From Phascolarctos cinereus (lineage: Eukaryota > Chordata > Mammalia > Diprotodontia > Phascolarctidae): a stretch of 64,000 nt of DNA. The notes beneath the pieces are model-generated. The model ran no database searches, was not told where the DNA came from, and saw only the letters and a program-made list of their open reading frames with translations. Location: NCBI RefSeq assembly GCF_002099425.1, contig NW_018344259.1, positions 1,704,001 through 1,768,000 of the forward strand, read 5' to 3'. This document shows positions 1-11,282 of this stretch, piece by piece. Made by a program: the position numbers and the translations under genes. Each line of letters starts with the position of its first letter. The first letter of the stretch is position 1.

Positions 1-560
1 TCTGTTTCTCATATACAACCCACCATCTTTCCATTGGCCATCCCCTATGCCTGGAATGCACTCTCTCCTCATCTGTACCTTACACTACCACCACCACCAC
101 AACACCATCTAGCGTTTATATAACACCTTAAGGTTTGCAAAATGATTTAGAAATATTGTTTCATTTTATCTTTACAATAACCCTGGGATATAGGTGCTAT
201 TATTATCTCCATTTTACTAATGAAGAAACTGCACATAGCTTAAGTGGCTTGGCTAGGGTCACACAGCTAGCAAATGTCTGAAGCTGAATTTGAACTTAGG
301 TCTCCCTGATTCCAGGTCCACTGCTTTATCCACTCTATCTCTTAGCTGCTTCTTCCCTTACTACATTCAAAACACAACTCAAGCACCATCTCCTACCCCA
401 AACAAACAAAACTTTCCTGATCCCCTCAGCTGCTAATGTTCTCCCTCCCAAACTGAATTTTATTTACTATTTTGCGTTTATTCTTATTTATTCTGTGTAC
501 ACATATGTATCTGTGTACATAGAATATATACATATATATATACACATATTTACACACTTC
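1..560 (+). repeat. L2 LINE 3' end, split by a MIR-type SINE
   Basis: The start reads like the conserved 3' untranslated part of mammalian L2, with the phrase ctatgcctggaatgcactc at about 45-63. It resumes after a SINE at about 355 with acaactcaagcaccatctcc and tttcctgatcccctcagctgc. The tail runs into a TA-rich stretch near 510-560. The element is truncated by the window edge. Confidence 0.75.
112..352 (-). repeat. MIR/CORE-type SINE, antisense
   Basis: This is an antisense copy of the mammalian MIR/CORE SINE class. It has the aaggtttgcaaaatgattt block, the ggtgctattattatctccattt block, the CORE segment ggtcacacagctagcaaatg, and an end near ctctatctcttagctgct. It sits inside the L2 end, which continues on both sides. 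Confidence 0.8.
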
Positions 561-581
561 ACCTTAATCGTATTTATGTGT

Positions 582-1440
582 AATGTTTGGTGTTTGTCCT
601 TTGTTCTTGAAGAGGACCAATGACATCACAAGGGTGATGTCTTGACTTCAAGTAAATTGTATATATGTGAGGCAGAGCTATGCAAAGTTGTCAGTCTTGC
701 TCTCTTCTCCAGAATCTTTGAAGTCCAGTGGCAACACAATGGTCACGGTTGGCAATGGCCCAGGATGCAGTAAGTGACCTTGGCTTTTCTAAATTAAGAT
801 CTTTCCCAGGTCTCCCAGGTTTGTCTAAGTCCACACCCATTCAACAACTAAGGGCTAGGTAAGACTTGAGACAAAAGATGGCTCAGTTTACCATGACGAA
901 AACATCAGTCTGGGAAGGGAAGACCCTCAGCGTTTGTGGGCAGAACAGAAAATAATTGCTATTTATTTTTTATTTTTATTTTTAATTAATTTATTTTGAT
1001 TTATCAACAATCATTTCCATCAGCTTTTGAGTTTTAAATTTTTCTCCCTCTTCCTCCCCACCTCCCTCCCCAAGACGGCACGCAATCTGATATAGGCTAT
1101 ACATATACATTCCTAGTAAGCATATTTTCACATTAGTGATGTTGTAAGTAAGAATTAGAGCCAATAGGAGGAACCACCAGAAAGAGGAAACAAAATAAAA
1201 CAGAAGGGAAAAAAATAGCAAATAGTATGCTTTGATCTGCATTCAAACTCCATAGTTCTTTCTTTGGATATGGATAGCATTTTCCATCATGAGACCTTTG
1301 GAGATGTCTTAGATCCTTGCATTGCTGAGAAGGGCTAAGATTCTTTAAATCTAGCCACTGCTCAGATTCCTTAAGAGTCTGCCCAGTATGACGGATTTTC
1401 AAATAATTGCTATTTACACTTATTCTAAATCATCAAAACC
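582..1440 (-). repeat. RTE-tailed interspersed repeat, split by an L1
   Basis: The block begins tttgtcctttgttcttgaagagg, which in antisense is the 3' end of a marsupial RTE-type LINE or of a SINE that borrows that tail. A second copy of the same family lies at 28172-28690, with matching blocks in the same order (tcca gtggcaa, gaccttggctttt, gaaaacatcagtctggg, aattgctatttacac). This copy is broken at 966-1400 by an L1. The assignment to RTE is by analogy with the RTE 3' end at 50.8-51.0 kb. Confidence 0.6.
966..1400 (-). mobile_element. 5'-truncated L1 3' UTR with perfect TSD
   Basis: This is antisense L1 3' UTR, starting in a T/A-rich tail and running through a poly-pyrimidine block to ttccatcatgagacctttgg. 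The 16-bp sequence aaataattgctattta occurs at 950-965 and again at 1401-1416. It is a perfect target-site duplication that fixes both ends. The length of 435 bp shows 5' truncation. Confidence 0.85.
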
Positions 1441-1654
1441 TGAACAGTGAGCCATGGAGGCTTGGTTTGGGGATATCATTGGCCATTCAATGAGAGCCAG
1501 AGTGATTTGGGTTTAAAGGTGTAGTCAAGCAGCTCCATTAAAACACAATGGGCTATTTAAAAGCCTCTCTTTTCAGAACTATATTTCAATAAATCAGAAA
1601 TGAAAGATGCACAGGACAAAAATAAATTGTCCCAGCTTTTTAAAAATAATAATA

Positions 1655-1830
1655 TATGGAGAAGAGGAAAAAGAGGAAGATAAAAAGGAAAAGAAGAGGA
1701 GGAGGAGGAGGAGAGGGATGAAGGGATGAGGAAGAGAAAAAGGAGGGGGAGGAAAAGGAGGAGGAGGACGGGAAGGGGAAGTAGAAGAAGAAGGAAAAAG
1801 AAAAGGAGAAAGAGAAGAAGAAGGCGGCGC
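1655..1830 (+). repeat. Polypurine low-complexity tract
   Basis: About 175 bp of almost pure A/G built from GGA, GAA and GGGGA units. Long open frames on the minus strand are leucine/phenylalanine/serine-rich artefacts of this composition and are not proteins. Confidence 0.9.
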
Positions 1831-2577
1831 ATTCCATAACTTCTGTTGGAATTGTCAGGTTAGGGTCCTAAAGGGCAGTTATTACTACTCTCAGATGGTA
1901 AAGACAGTTAATAGAAAACAGTCTCCTAAGAACCTGATTCACTCCTTCCCATAAATACAAACAGCATCCATGGGAGGAGTAAGCTTCAACAACCTAGACC
2001 ATAATAGTAATATTAGGCCCAGAGTCACTAGTACTCTGGATTGGACTTTTTAGTGTTCCTTCCATAACCCAACAGGAAGGAAAGCCAGGCAACTAGCTAC
2101 TATCCCCAGAGTTTAAAGGGTATATTTGAGATGAACATTTTAAATGAATCTTTATAAGTGAGAAAATGCCATTGCATAACTTTGTGTACCAGTCAGAAAT
2201 ATCCAGGGCCTGAGATTGAGAAGGGCTTTAGAGCTGGGGTGGGGAGGAAGGAAAAAGGATGCCTATTCTTTTTGGCAGCTTTGATTTACCCATCCTTTAA
2301 TAAACTACTCCCTATCACATTCCATAGCTTTCCTATCTACGTTCTCCTCTTCCTTTCCTTTCCATAAGACACTCTTAGCACCTCTGCCCCTCTTCTGGAA
2401 CTGTACCTGGCAGAAGACTGTGCATTTTCAGAAGAACTAGGGAGTTCTCATGAAGGACAGAATGCATGGTTATAGAAGGTATGAGGTTAACCTCAGAGAT
2501 GTGAATAGAAAAATAGCAGCTCTGTTCTGAGTTCTTGTGGTTCTCTCATGCCAAGAAAAAGCAACAACATCCTTTAC
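1831..2577. other. No recognisable feature
   Basis: No repeat family or coding similarity was recognised. The short open frame near 2158-2367 lacks any family resemblance and shows no coding-like composition. Confidence 0.5.
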
Positions 2578-2593
2578 AAAAACCCTGTCCCTG

Positions 2594-2895
2594 AAACACT
2601 TGTTTAAAAAAAAAGTTTTCACATGCAACTGGGAAATAGAAATACAGGAAATGGGGTACAGAAGTCTATCCTGCCCTACAAGAAAACAGAAGGGGAAGGG
2701 GATAAGAGAAGGCGGGGGGAGAGATAGAAGGGAGGGCAGACTAGGGGAAGGGGTATTCAGAATGCATGCCATCTTGGGGTGGGGGGAGGGGTGAGATGGG
2801 GTGAAAATTTGGAACTCAAAATTTTGTGGAAGTAAATGTTGAAAACTAAAAATAAATAAATTTATACAAAGTAAGACATTAAAAAAAAAGAAAAA
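2594..2895 (+). mobile_element. Short L1 3' end with TSD
   Basis: This is sense L1 3' UTR: gttttcacatgcaactggg, then the purine-rich block, then catgccatcttggggtgggg, ending in aataaataaattta and a poly(A) at about 2880-2899. A target-site duplication of about 16 bp (aaaaaccctgtccctg at 2578-2593, and the same with one extra c at 2896-2911) marks the insertion. It belongs to the same young subfamily as the copies at 19.4-20.4 and 29.0-29.7 kb. Confidence 0.85.
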
Positions 2896-2911
2896 AAAAC
2901 CCCTGTCCCTG

Positions 2912-3895
2912 GGCTAGGGGAAGCCACACCACTTTACAGTGCTCCTGGTTCCTGTGTAGACACAGTGATGAGTGAATTGACATGTGGTCCTACTATTGAA
3001 TTGTAGGGACAGGGGGCAAATAGGGAGCTGTGACAAAAGCACCTTAGGAGATATAGGAGGCTGTGGTTGATGAAATGTGGTTGTGAATCACCCTGAGTTG
3101 TCTTGGTAGCCTGATTTAATTAAATACCTTTTACTTATTCTTTCATGTACCAAAATGATTTGGTATTCAAAGGAATACACTGAATGGGGGAGCTAGCTGG
3201 AGTTTTTGCTGAACCAAAATGCTTCAAACTTGAAAATTGTAAGTGGTTCTGGAGTCACGTGTGGACTTGATAATCATCCTTATAGTACACAGATGATCAT
3301 GTAGCTACTAAGTGGAAGAGTCATGATCAGGAATTTCTGCATTTGAAACAAGTAATGTAGAGTATAGACTCATCGGGGCACGGAGGGAGGAACACATACT
3401 TCTTGTAGTTCAGAAGCTCCATATTTCTATAAATATGACATCTCCATTAAAAAAAAAGTCAAAGTCTCTTTCTTATCTCATCCTCATTTTTATAGCAGGA
3501 ACTATGATAATAGGGGAGAATCCTGGCTCTGAAGAGAGCACCATAAGTTGAAGTTTTTACTTGGTTTGACTCAATTTTATAAAGCAGAATCATGTCCTAG
3601 GACAAGAAGACTTCCAATCCTTTGAAAAATCTTTATACTCCTGAGTACCACAGCCTGTCATGCCAAATCATTCAGGGTATATGAAAATATTTATACTTCA
3701 TGACCAGGTAAATATTTAACAATTGACTTCTGGGAGAAAAATGTACACATGATATACTTTTAAGTTTAATATATATTATTAATATTTTCTCTGTTACTTT
3801 AAGTCTTGACAATAAACAAAACAATAAATTAAGCCCTAAATTGTAGCATTTGCTGAATTCTGAGATATAAATGTTCACATTGAAAATTTAACAAT
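2912..3895. other. No recognisable feature
   Basis: AT-rich sequence without a recognisable repeat or coding similarity. Open frames are short and unsupported. Confidence 0.5.
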
Positions 3896-3899
3896 GTTC

Positions 3900-5095
3900 T
3901 TTTTTTCAAAAAATTTTCAGATCCAAATTATCTCCTTCCCTTTACTCCTTTCCTACCCATTGAGAAGGCAAAAAATACACCACCTATCAAATATGTGACA
4001 TCATGTAAAACATATTTCCACATTAGCCATGTTAAAATGAAAAAACAAGAAAAATAAAGGAAAAAATTATGCTTCAATCTGCACGCAGAGTTCATCAGAT
4101 ATCTCTCTCTCTCTCTCTCCTTTCTCTCTCTCTCTTTCTCTCTCTCTCTGGAGGTGGATACCATTTTTTTCCCATCATGAATCCTTTGGAATTGTTGTGG
4201 ATCATTGTATTGATCAGAGTAGCTAAGTCTTTCACAGTTGACCATTGTTTCAATATTGATGTGACTATATAAGATATTCTTCTGGTTCTGCCACTTTACA
4301 TGGCATCAGTTCATGTTAGTCTTCCCAGGTTTTTCTGAAACCATCCTGCTCATCATTTCTTATAACAGCACTACATTACAATCATATGCCACAACTTGTT
4401 CAGCCATTCCTCAGTTGATGGGAAACCCTTCAGTTTCCAATTCTATGCTTCCACAAAAAAGAGCTGTTATAAATTTTTTTTTTTTACCACATGAGTCCTT
4501 TTCATTTTCCTTTGGACTTTTTGGGATATAGACCTAGTGGCTGTACTGCTGGCTCAAAGAGTATGCACAGTTTTATAGCCCTTTGGGTTGGGCATAGTTT
4601 CAAGTTGTTCTCCAGAATGGTTGGACCAGTTCACAATTGCACCAAAAATGCCTTAGTTTACCTATTTTTCCACATCCCTTCTAGCATTTGTTGTCTTCCT
4701 TTTCTGTCATATGAGCCGATCTTATAGGTGTAAGGTGGCGCCTCAGAAGTGTTTGGTACCTTGGAATTATTTTAATTTATATTTCTCAAATTATTAATAA
4801 TTTAGAGCATTTTTCATATAACTATTTATAGCTTAGTTTTCTTCTTCTGAAAACTCCCTGTTCATATCTTTTGACCATTTATCAGTTGGGGAATGGCTCT
4901 TATTTTTGTAAATTTGACTCAGTTCCCTATCCCCCTTTATCAGAGAAATTTGTTATAAAAATTTTTCCTAGTTTCTTATTTTTCTACTAATTTTGGCAGC
5001 ATTGGTTTTGTTTTCACAAAATCTCTTTGATTTCATGCAACTGAAATTATTCATTTACCTCCTGTGATCCTTGCTATCTCTTATTTGGTCATAAT
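3900..5095 (-). mobile_element. Older L1 3' end, antisense
   Basis: A long antisense L1 3' region in the usual order: catcatgaatcctttggaat, agtagctaagtctttcacagt, ggtttttctgaaaccatcctgc, ccacaacttgttcagccatt, tgggatatagacctagtggc, ccagaatggttggaccagtt, gaccatttatcagttgggg. It has many substitutions and indels, so it belongs to an older subfamily than the copy at 2.6 kb. A CT microsatellite lies at 4103-4151. Confidence 0.85.
4103..4151 (+). repeat. (CT)n microsatellite
   Basis: Interrupted CT/CTTT dinucleotide run inside the antisense L1. Its complement is the purine run that gives a spurious Arg/Glu-rich frame. Confidence 0.9.
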
Positions 5096-5099
5096 CATC

Positions 5100-5440
5100 A
5101 TTCTCGAGTTGGTTCGACCTGGTTCTAGCTGGCTCTAGCACACCCCTGCTTGTAAAACCCTCAAACAAACATCTGCTTTCCACTTCTAGCTGGTTTGGAG
5201 GTGTGCCAGAACCATTTGTTTCCTCTTTCCCCAATACTCAGCCATGTCCCATTGCTCCCAGTTTGGGGTTTGGAGAATCACCCCCACCCTCCCCCTACTT
5301 ATTTTTCTATCCTCTGTCTTCCTCCAAGTTAGCCAAGTTATTCAAATTACCTTGGGGCTGCTACACAAAATATCTCCAAAAAGAAAGGGAAAACAAAGCC
5401 AATTGCTCCTGATTGACGAGCCAATGCTGGGGTAGGAGGA
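5100..5440. repeat. Unclassified block with short inverted elements
   Basis: Adjoins the antisense L1. It contains ctagctggctctagcacacc near 5129 and the roughly inverted ggaggtgtgccagaacca near 5200. This could be the remnant of a DNA transposon or LTR, but no family was recognised. Confidence 0.3.
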
Positions 5441-6720
5441 GATTTTTTAAAAAGTATTATAGAGAAAATATTTTGTTAAAAAACAGAGTTTTTGTGACCA
5501 ACTATCTTCTACAAAGATAAAGAATTCCAAGGATATAGATAATTCAACAGAAAACAGATTCAGATTAGATGCTTTATGAAAATTTGCAGTCAGTGAACAG
5601 AATATTATTGAATGTGTAAAGCCCGAATTAATTTTGTATTATGCAAAAATTCCTTCTCCTTCTCCTCCTTCCTATTTAGAAGCTGTAGTCAGCCAAACAG
5701 GGCTATCATTGATGCAAAATTGATATATCTCTGGTTTCTAGCCTTGAAAAACGTGACAGATTTTATCAGGAAGGAGATACTTACAATGATGTCATTAGCA
5801 TTTAACAATTAGCTTCAGTATACTATTAATCTCTTAGAAGTCAGAATTTCTGGCTGTAGGGTAGAACTGCTAAAAATGAGAGCATCTATAGACCAGAAGG
5901 CAAGGCCAGGCATAAATCTAAATTCCTTTTCAGAAACTGTAAGACTAACTTCCTGACTCAGGAGTTAAGACGACCAACTGCTCTCCTGAGAGATATTTTG
6001 GGTAAAAAGAAAAGATCGTGCTTATTTGTCTGACCTCAGCTCAGAAAAAAATAGTGATAGCAGAATGAGTGCCTCTTCTTACTGCTATTAGCCATAAAAG
6101 TCATCAAAGGCCACCAGCAAACGGTCACCTAGGAAGATGAGACCTTGTACTTGCAAATACTTTCTGTTTCTAGTTGTAAACATGGGAAGTAGAAAGGGAT
6201 GGCATTTCAATTTCCAAGTGGATGTCTTCTGGGGAGATGAAACCTCACATTCCATGCTAATGTCATTCATTAAAAGAAACCCAACCTCAGAGCTATAGCT
6301 TTAAAAGCCCACAATCATCTGAAATAATCTGAGGAGGCAGAAATTTGAAAAAAAAAAGTGAACCTATGGTTTAGGAACACACTATAAAATAACATCTTCC
6401 AGAAGTGGAGAAAATAACAGTGAGCATGTGAATAAAATGGCATTTGTTTCTGGAAAGATCCTGATGATGTTTGACATTCAGCTCTTGCCAGGTTTATATT
6501 TGGAGTAAGAAAGAATCAGAGCTTGAACATGAAGAAGGATGTAGGTTTTGGCACCATGTGATTTACTTATTTATTGGTGGTAGGAGGAGAAGGCCTTAGA
6601 GATGACTTATTGTCATTTTGTAAAGACATAGACAAGTCTTGGTATTGTGTATATTCTTTGGAGTTTAGACTATTCAAATGGATGGTTCACAAATATTTTC
6701 CAGACTTGGGAGACCCAATG
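5441..6720. other. No recognisable feature
   Basis: AT-rich sequence in which neither repeats nor coding similarity could be recognised on either strand. Confidence 0.45.
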
Positions 6721-6724
6721 CAGT

Positions 6725-6925
6725 ATTCAAGTGGTACAGTGGAAAGTGTACTGATTGAAGTCAAAAGACCTGGGATCAAATCTAGACTTTGCCACTTAAC
6801 ACTTGTGTGACCTTGGGCAAGCCACTCAACATCCATCAGCATCTGTTACTTCATTTATAAAACAAGGGGATTAGACTAGATGGTCTTCAAAGTCCCTTCC
6901 AGCTCTAAATCTGTGATCCTATGTA
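6725..6925 (+). repeat. MIR/THER-type SINE, sense
   Basis: Sense SINE with head agtggtacagtggaaagtg, CORE segment cacttgtgtgaccttgggca and tail gactagatggtcttcaaagtc followed by ccagctctaaatctgtgatcc. Confidence 0.85.
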
Positions 6926-6989
6926 AATGTTCTAATCCTTTGAGAAGTTGTGATTTCATCGTTGGGATTACTCTCCTTTTGTACACAAA

Positions 6990-7440
6990 CTGCAGTACAA
7001 TAAACATGTATTAAGAACCTGTTCGATTTAAGCCACCATCCTGGGGATCCAGATGCCTCCGGCGAAATTCTGTTCTCAACAAGTTGTTAAGCTAATAATA
7101 CCTGTGCCTTTGTGGGACCGGGAGGGGAAGAGGGAGACAGGGACAGAAATTTCTACAATACGAAGGAGAATGCAGCAAGTGCAAGTATGTGATCCAGGCA
7201 AGAGCTTTGAGAAGTTTTGGTAAAGGCATATCAGAGAAGGCTTCATAGATAAGATGGCAGCTGAATTGGACCTAGATAGAAAGGAAGAACTTCTGAAAGG
7301 GTAGATAGTGTGAAGCTATTTAATTCCAGGCATAGTGGATTATGTAGGCAAAGGCATTCAATCAGTTATCATGTGATGCATTGGTAGCCTGTTCGTGTGA
7401 AGAGAAATTGAGGAAGGCCCAAAGCACACTGGGTGGATCC
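6990..7440 (+). repeat. Unclassified mammal-type dispersed repeat
   Basis: Belongs to a decayed family that recurs in the window at 14715, 16440, 24705, 29755, 33650, 55245, 56545 and 57000. Shared blocks are atttattaagcacctactatgtgcc and ggcttca-aagatggcagctgaattgg. The family name was not recognised. It may be linked to L2 or MIR. Confidence 0.45.
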
Positions 7441-7491
7441 TCTGCGGTGAACTTAAGGGATGACATAGACAAGAGCTAAACAGGATGGGTA

Positions 7492-7579
7492 GGTGTGAAT
7501 GAGTTGCAAACTACAGTGCGGGAGGGAACCTTTCACATTGATAAAACCACATAACTGAGTATTTTAATTTGAGTCTGGG
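7492..7579 (+). repeat. Left arm of 88-bp inverted repeat
   Basis: Runs from ggtgtgaatgagttgcaaac to ttttaatttgagtctggg. Its reverse complement is present at 9539-9626 with about three mismatches over 88 bp. The flanks diverge abruptly on both sides. Confidence 0.9.
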
Positions 7580-8820
7580 CCTGGCTGAGGCAAAGGGTAA
7601 GGAAAGAATTAAACAACTATTAAAGCCTTGATGAATCTTTAACTGGAATATCACCAATGATTGTTTCAACTACAAAATGACAGCTTGATTTTCAATGTAG
7701 CCAATGAATATATAATGATTTATGCAGCTGTAGTCCTGTTTACTGATATTTAACATATTTTTTCCCAGTATACCCAGTGCTTTTTATTCTTAGAGCTAAT
7801 TAACAAATGTAATAAATACAGATGTCTAAAGAATTAACGTAGAGAAAAAACTTGCTAAGGGACTTAGAAATGTTGTGCTGTTCCATAGTGGCTCATAACC
7901 ATCCTCAAGAGAAATATTGTTAATACAACAGGTTTTAAAGGTAACACTTGCGTGATTAAAACCAGGGAATACATGATGATTTTGGAGAGGTTGAGAGGTT
8001 ATAACATACTCTTTCTCCCTTTTGATTCTTTTTTCTCCTATTTTAATTTTTTTATTTAAAAATCTTTTACTATGGAGCTCTCCCTTTTTGATATGACCAC
8101 TCAAAAATATCTGATTGTGAGGGGAAAAAATCTTAAAGCTAAAGAGATGCATATGGCTACAGGTGTTATTTCTACAGTATGGAAAATCTGCAGAATAGGA
8201 TTTTCAACCAAATTGGATTTAAAAAGAAGTTACAGCATCATTATTTTGGGGGCTATGAACTATAACCAGTAGGGAATCTATAGGACTTCCAAACCTGCCA
8301 TTTCATCTCTAATCCTCTCAGTTCTACAAAGAATTATGTGTTTTATCTCCAGAAACCACTTTGTTTCTTTTTTCTCTCTGTTAAGAAAGCTTAGCCTAAT
8401 GTGGTAGGAGTCCTTTGGTTTTCTCCGACCTTTGCCTACTGGTGTCACAGCAGAAATGATACATATACCTCCCATTTTAATTTGCTCCCTTACACAAAAA
8501 GGACTCTCTTTACATGAACATGAACATGATTCTAAAAGATAATAGCTCTTCAAAGAATTTTGAGATAATAACTTAACTCCCCTGACAGATCTCCCTAAAG
8601 TATTTGACAATTAACCCAGTTTACTACTGTCTTGGAACTCTTTAGCAATGTTATCACCCTTTAGGGGAATATCTCCTAACATGGTGGTGTTAAACTTCTT
8701 TTTACTGCTTTTTAAGGTATATTAGTCAATGTCTCTAATTCTTCTGTGTCTGTTCTTTCAAAGTGTTCATTCATTTCTGTTGTGATTTTTTTAATATATG
8801 AATGACTCCCAAATCTTTCT
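7580..8820. other. No recognisable feature
   Basis: No repeat or coding family recognised. The frames of 108-110 codons on the minus strand here have no visible family resemblance. Confidence 0.45.
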
Positions 8821-8825
8821 GCATT

Positions 8826-8961
8826 CAGACTTCCATCCTTCCTTCCTTCTTTCCTTCCTTCCTCCCTTCCTTTCCTTCGTCCCTCCCTCCTTTTCCTTCC
8901 TTCCTTCCATCCTTTCCTTCTTCCTTTCCCTTCCTTTCTCCCTCCCTCCCTTCCTTCCTTT
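8826..8961 (+). repeat. (CCTT)n polypyrimidine tract
   Basis: Imperfect CCTT/CCCT tetranucleotide array. It generates matching Pro/Ser/Phe (plus) and Lys/Gly/Arg (minus) pseudo-frames that are not genes. Confidence 0.92.
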
Positions 8962-9149
8962 CACACTTTTTAGATGATATCGCACTAACTAGATATCCTT
9001 CAATATTACTAAAACTACAACTGAAGCATCTCTTTCAATTCCCAGACATCTTCATACATTGGTGTTTGCTTTTTCACCAACATCTCTACCTCCTCTCCAT
9101 CAGAAACTTGGAATCCCCTTCTGGTACTACCCTGGACATTAATGTTCTT

Positions 9150-9395
9150 CTTCTTGTTGTTGTACAGTCATTTGGAGGCTTGTTTGACTCTTCATGACCC
9201 CATTTGAGGTTGTCTTAGCAAAACTACTGGCCATTTCCTTCTCCAGCTCATTTTATAGATGAGGAAACTGAGGCAAGCAAGGTTAAGTGACTTGTCCACA
9301 CAACTAGTGTCTGAGGCTGGATTTGAACTCAGGAAGATGAGTCTTCCTGACTCCATGCCCAGCGTTCTATTCACTGTGCCACCTACCTGCACCTA
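9150..9395 (-). repeat. Marsupial tRNA-headed SINE, long form, antisense
   Basis: An antisense copy: tail tcttcatgaccccatttgagg, central block ccatttccttctccagctca, CORE aagtgacttgtccacacaac, and head near cactgtgccacctacctgc. This longer form adds the 'gtcacgaagagtcggacac' tail module absent from the short form seen at 48.9 kb. Confidence 0.85.
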
Positions 9396-9538
9396 GACTC
9401 TATTAGGTAAGCTTTTTTCTATAGGTCTTACTTCCCAGCCATCAATCTTCAAATCATGCTTCTGCTCTCCCCCACCTCCCAGTACCCTCCCCATGAAAAT
9501 TTCCAGTTTCCCTTTCTGTGTAGTCTTCCCTGAGTCTC

Positions 9539-9626
9539 CCCAGACTCAAATTAAAATACTCAGTTATGTGGTTTTATCAGTGTGAAAGGTTCCCTCCCAC
9601 ACTGTAGATTGCAACTCATTCACACC
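9539..9626 (-). repeat. Right arm of 88-bp inverted repeat
   Basis: Reverse complement of 7492-7579 with about three mismatches. It lies just before a short L2-like tail (aaggcatagtgtttgacaca near 9660). Confidence 0.9.
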
Positions 9627-9734
9627 TTCCCTTCCATGTATTTGCTTCCTCAGTGCAAGGCATAGTGTTTGACACATTCTAAGTATTTAGTAAATAATCT
9701 AGCCAGCTAGCCAGCTGTCATCTATCTAACTCTA

Positions 9735-9815
9735 TTTTTTTGAAGTTTAGTTTAATATTTTCCCCCAATTACATGTAAAAAACAATTTTAAACATTTATT
9801 TAAATTTTTTTTTGT
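9735..9815 (-). repeat. L1 3' tail fragment, antisense
   Basis: The block tttcccccaattacatgtaa followed by aacatttatttaaatttt matches the extreme 3' end of the older L1 type also seen at 19.3 kb. Confidence 0.6.
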
Positions 9816-10195
9816 AGTTCTCTATCTTTGTAACTTCAGGGCTGTCTTTGTCCCTTCCTCGTCCACTTCATCTGCTAGATCCAGACTTTTTCTTCTTTAC
9901 CATTTAATTTATAGTTGCCTATTCATTCCTGACCACTTCATACATTGACTTCTTAAACTTTCTTACTCATCTTCCAGCCAATAGCCTTCAATATCTGCCA
10001 GAATGTTAATGTGTTTGAAAGCCATGCTGTTGGCTTTGAGTATAGTGTGATAGAGGGAGAGTGTATGGTGCCTCTGATCAGGACAAGTCATATATTTGTT
10101 CATCTTCACCATTTTTATACAAACAAAATCAAATTAAAACAAACAGAAAAGAGCTTTAAACAAGATAAATAAGTTATAAAAAAAGGCATTCAGAG
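9816..10195. other. No recognisable feature
   Basis: Nothing recognisable apart from AT-rich sequence. Confidence 0.45.
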
Positions 10196-10199
10196 AGAT

Positions 10200-10395
10200 C
10201 CCATTACTGGATCATGATTTAGAACTGGAAGGAACCTCAAAAGTCAATTAGTTCCACCACCCCATTATACATATCAGGAAAATGAGGCCCAGAGAGATTA
10301 AATGACTTGCCCAAAGTCACATAGATAGCAACAGAGCTGAGATTGAAACTTCGGTTTTCTGACTTTGAATCTAGCACTTTTTCCAGAGGTATGCA
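10200..10395 (-). repeat. MIR/THER-type SINE, antisense
   Basis: The module gaactggaaggaacctcaaa is followed by aggaaaatgaggcccagaga and gacttgcccaaagtcacata, the usual order of an antisense THER/MIR element. Confidence 0.8.
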
Positions 10396-10734
10396 AGGGT
10401 TTATGAGCTGGTTATATGAGTAAGACTTGTAGGTCTTTTTTTTTTCCTTTTTAGCATCAGTTAATACAGTAGTCATACCTCTACCTACTGCCTCCTGAAT
10501 CATTGCCCAGACAGAATGGCAGGAGAAGGGAATTCCAAGAGCTAAACAGGTCCAACTTACCATGTTAGGAATAAAATTGAATGGAGAGTTAAAAGAAAGT
10601 TAAAAGTTTTATAAAAATATACACGTATGTTATTATATTCTGAATTTAATCAGGTTGCAGGAGTTGCTTGTAGGGGGAACCTCTTCCCCAGTATTTAAAG
10701 TGTTAAAATAAGGTTAATGAACCATAAAAGAGCT

Positions 10735-10950
10735 TTTAGAGAGCTGTAAGGAGCAAGTACAACAGAAAGACCATTGGTTCTGAAGTCAGGGCACCTGGAT
10801 TCAAAACCTGTCTTTAATATTTCCCACCCCTATGACCTTGGGAAAAATCTTAACCTCCCTGGGCCTTAATTTCTCCATCTGTAAAATGAGAACTTTGGGT
10901 TGGGTAGCCTCCGAGTTTCCTTCAGCTTTCAGTTCTATGATCCTAATATC
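10735..10950 (+). repeat. MIR/THER-type SINE, sense
   Basis: Sense element with gttctgaagtcagggcacct, tatgaccttgggaaaaatct, ctccatctgtaaaatgagaa and the end ttcagttctatgatcct. Confidence 0.8.
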
Positions 10951-11220
10951 AATAAATCCATTCTTTTAGCCATAGAGATGATAGTCTGAATGGCCTTCCT
11001 CAATTATGTGACACTTTTTCTTCCAGTCCCCTATGCTCAAAAGCATCTAAGAGGGAAAAAATACCAAGTCAGTTTACCAGAACAGCCACTACACATACAA
11101 TCCCTCCATTCCCAAATTGCCAATAAAAGAGACAGAATACCAAGCACCTAAATACTAAACCTAAATGAGAAGACTTTCTAAAAGCAATTAGCTCTGCTTT
11201 AATTTCAAGGTAAAAATGCT
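10951..11220. other. No recognisable feature
   Basis: Unremarkable AT-rich sequence that ends in the TA/CA microsatellite at 11221-11282. Confidence 0.45.
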
Positions 11221-11282
11221 TATATATATGAGCATTATACATATACATACATACACATACATATACATACATACAGAGAGAG
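11221..11282 (+). repeat. (ACAT)n / (TA)n microsatellite
   Basis: Imperfect tetranucleotide array built on acatacat and tata units. Confidence 0.85.

Noticed and set aside
1557-1837. Minus-strand Leu/Phe/Ser-rich frames resembling membrane proteins
   Set aside because: They are the complement of the GGA/GAA purine tract; hydrophobicity comes from CTT and CTC codons.
8802-9197. 131-codon plus-strand frame
   Set aside because: The first half is the CCTT tract and the rest is chance sequence running into a SINE.
9150-9395. tRNA gene in the SINE heads
   Set aside because: The tRNA-derived head of the SINE is diverged and lacks a complete cloverleaf. It is part of a dispersed element.
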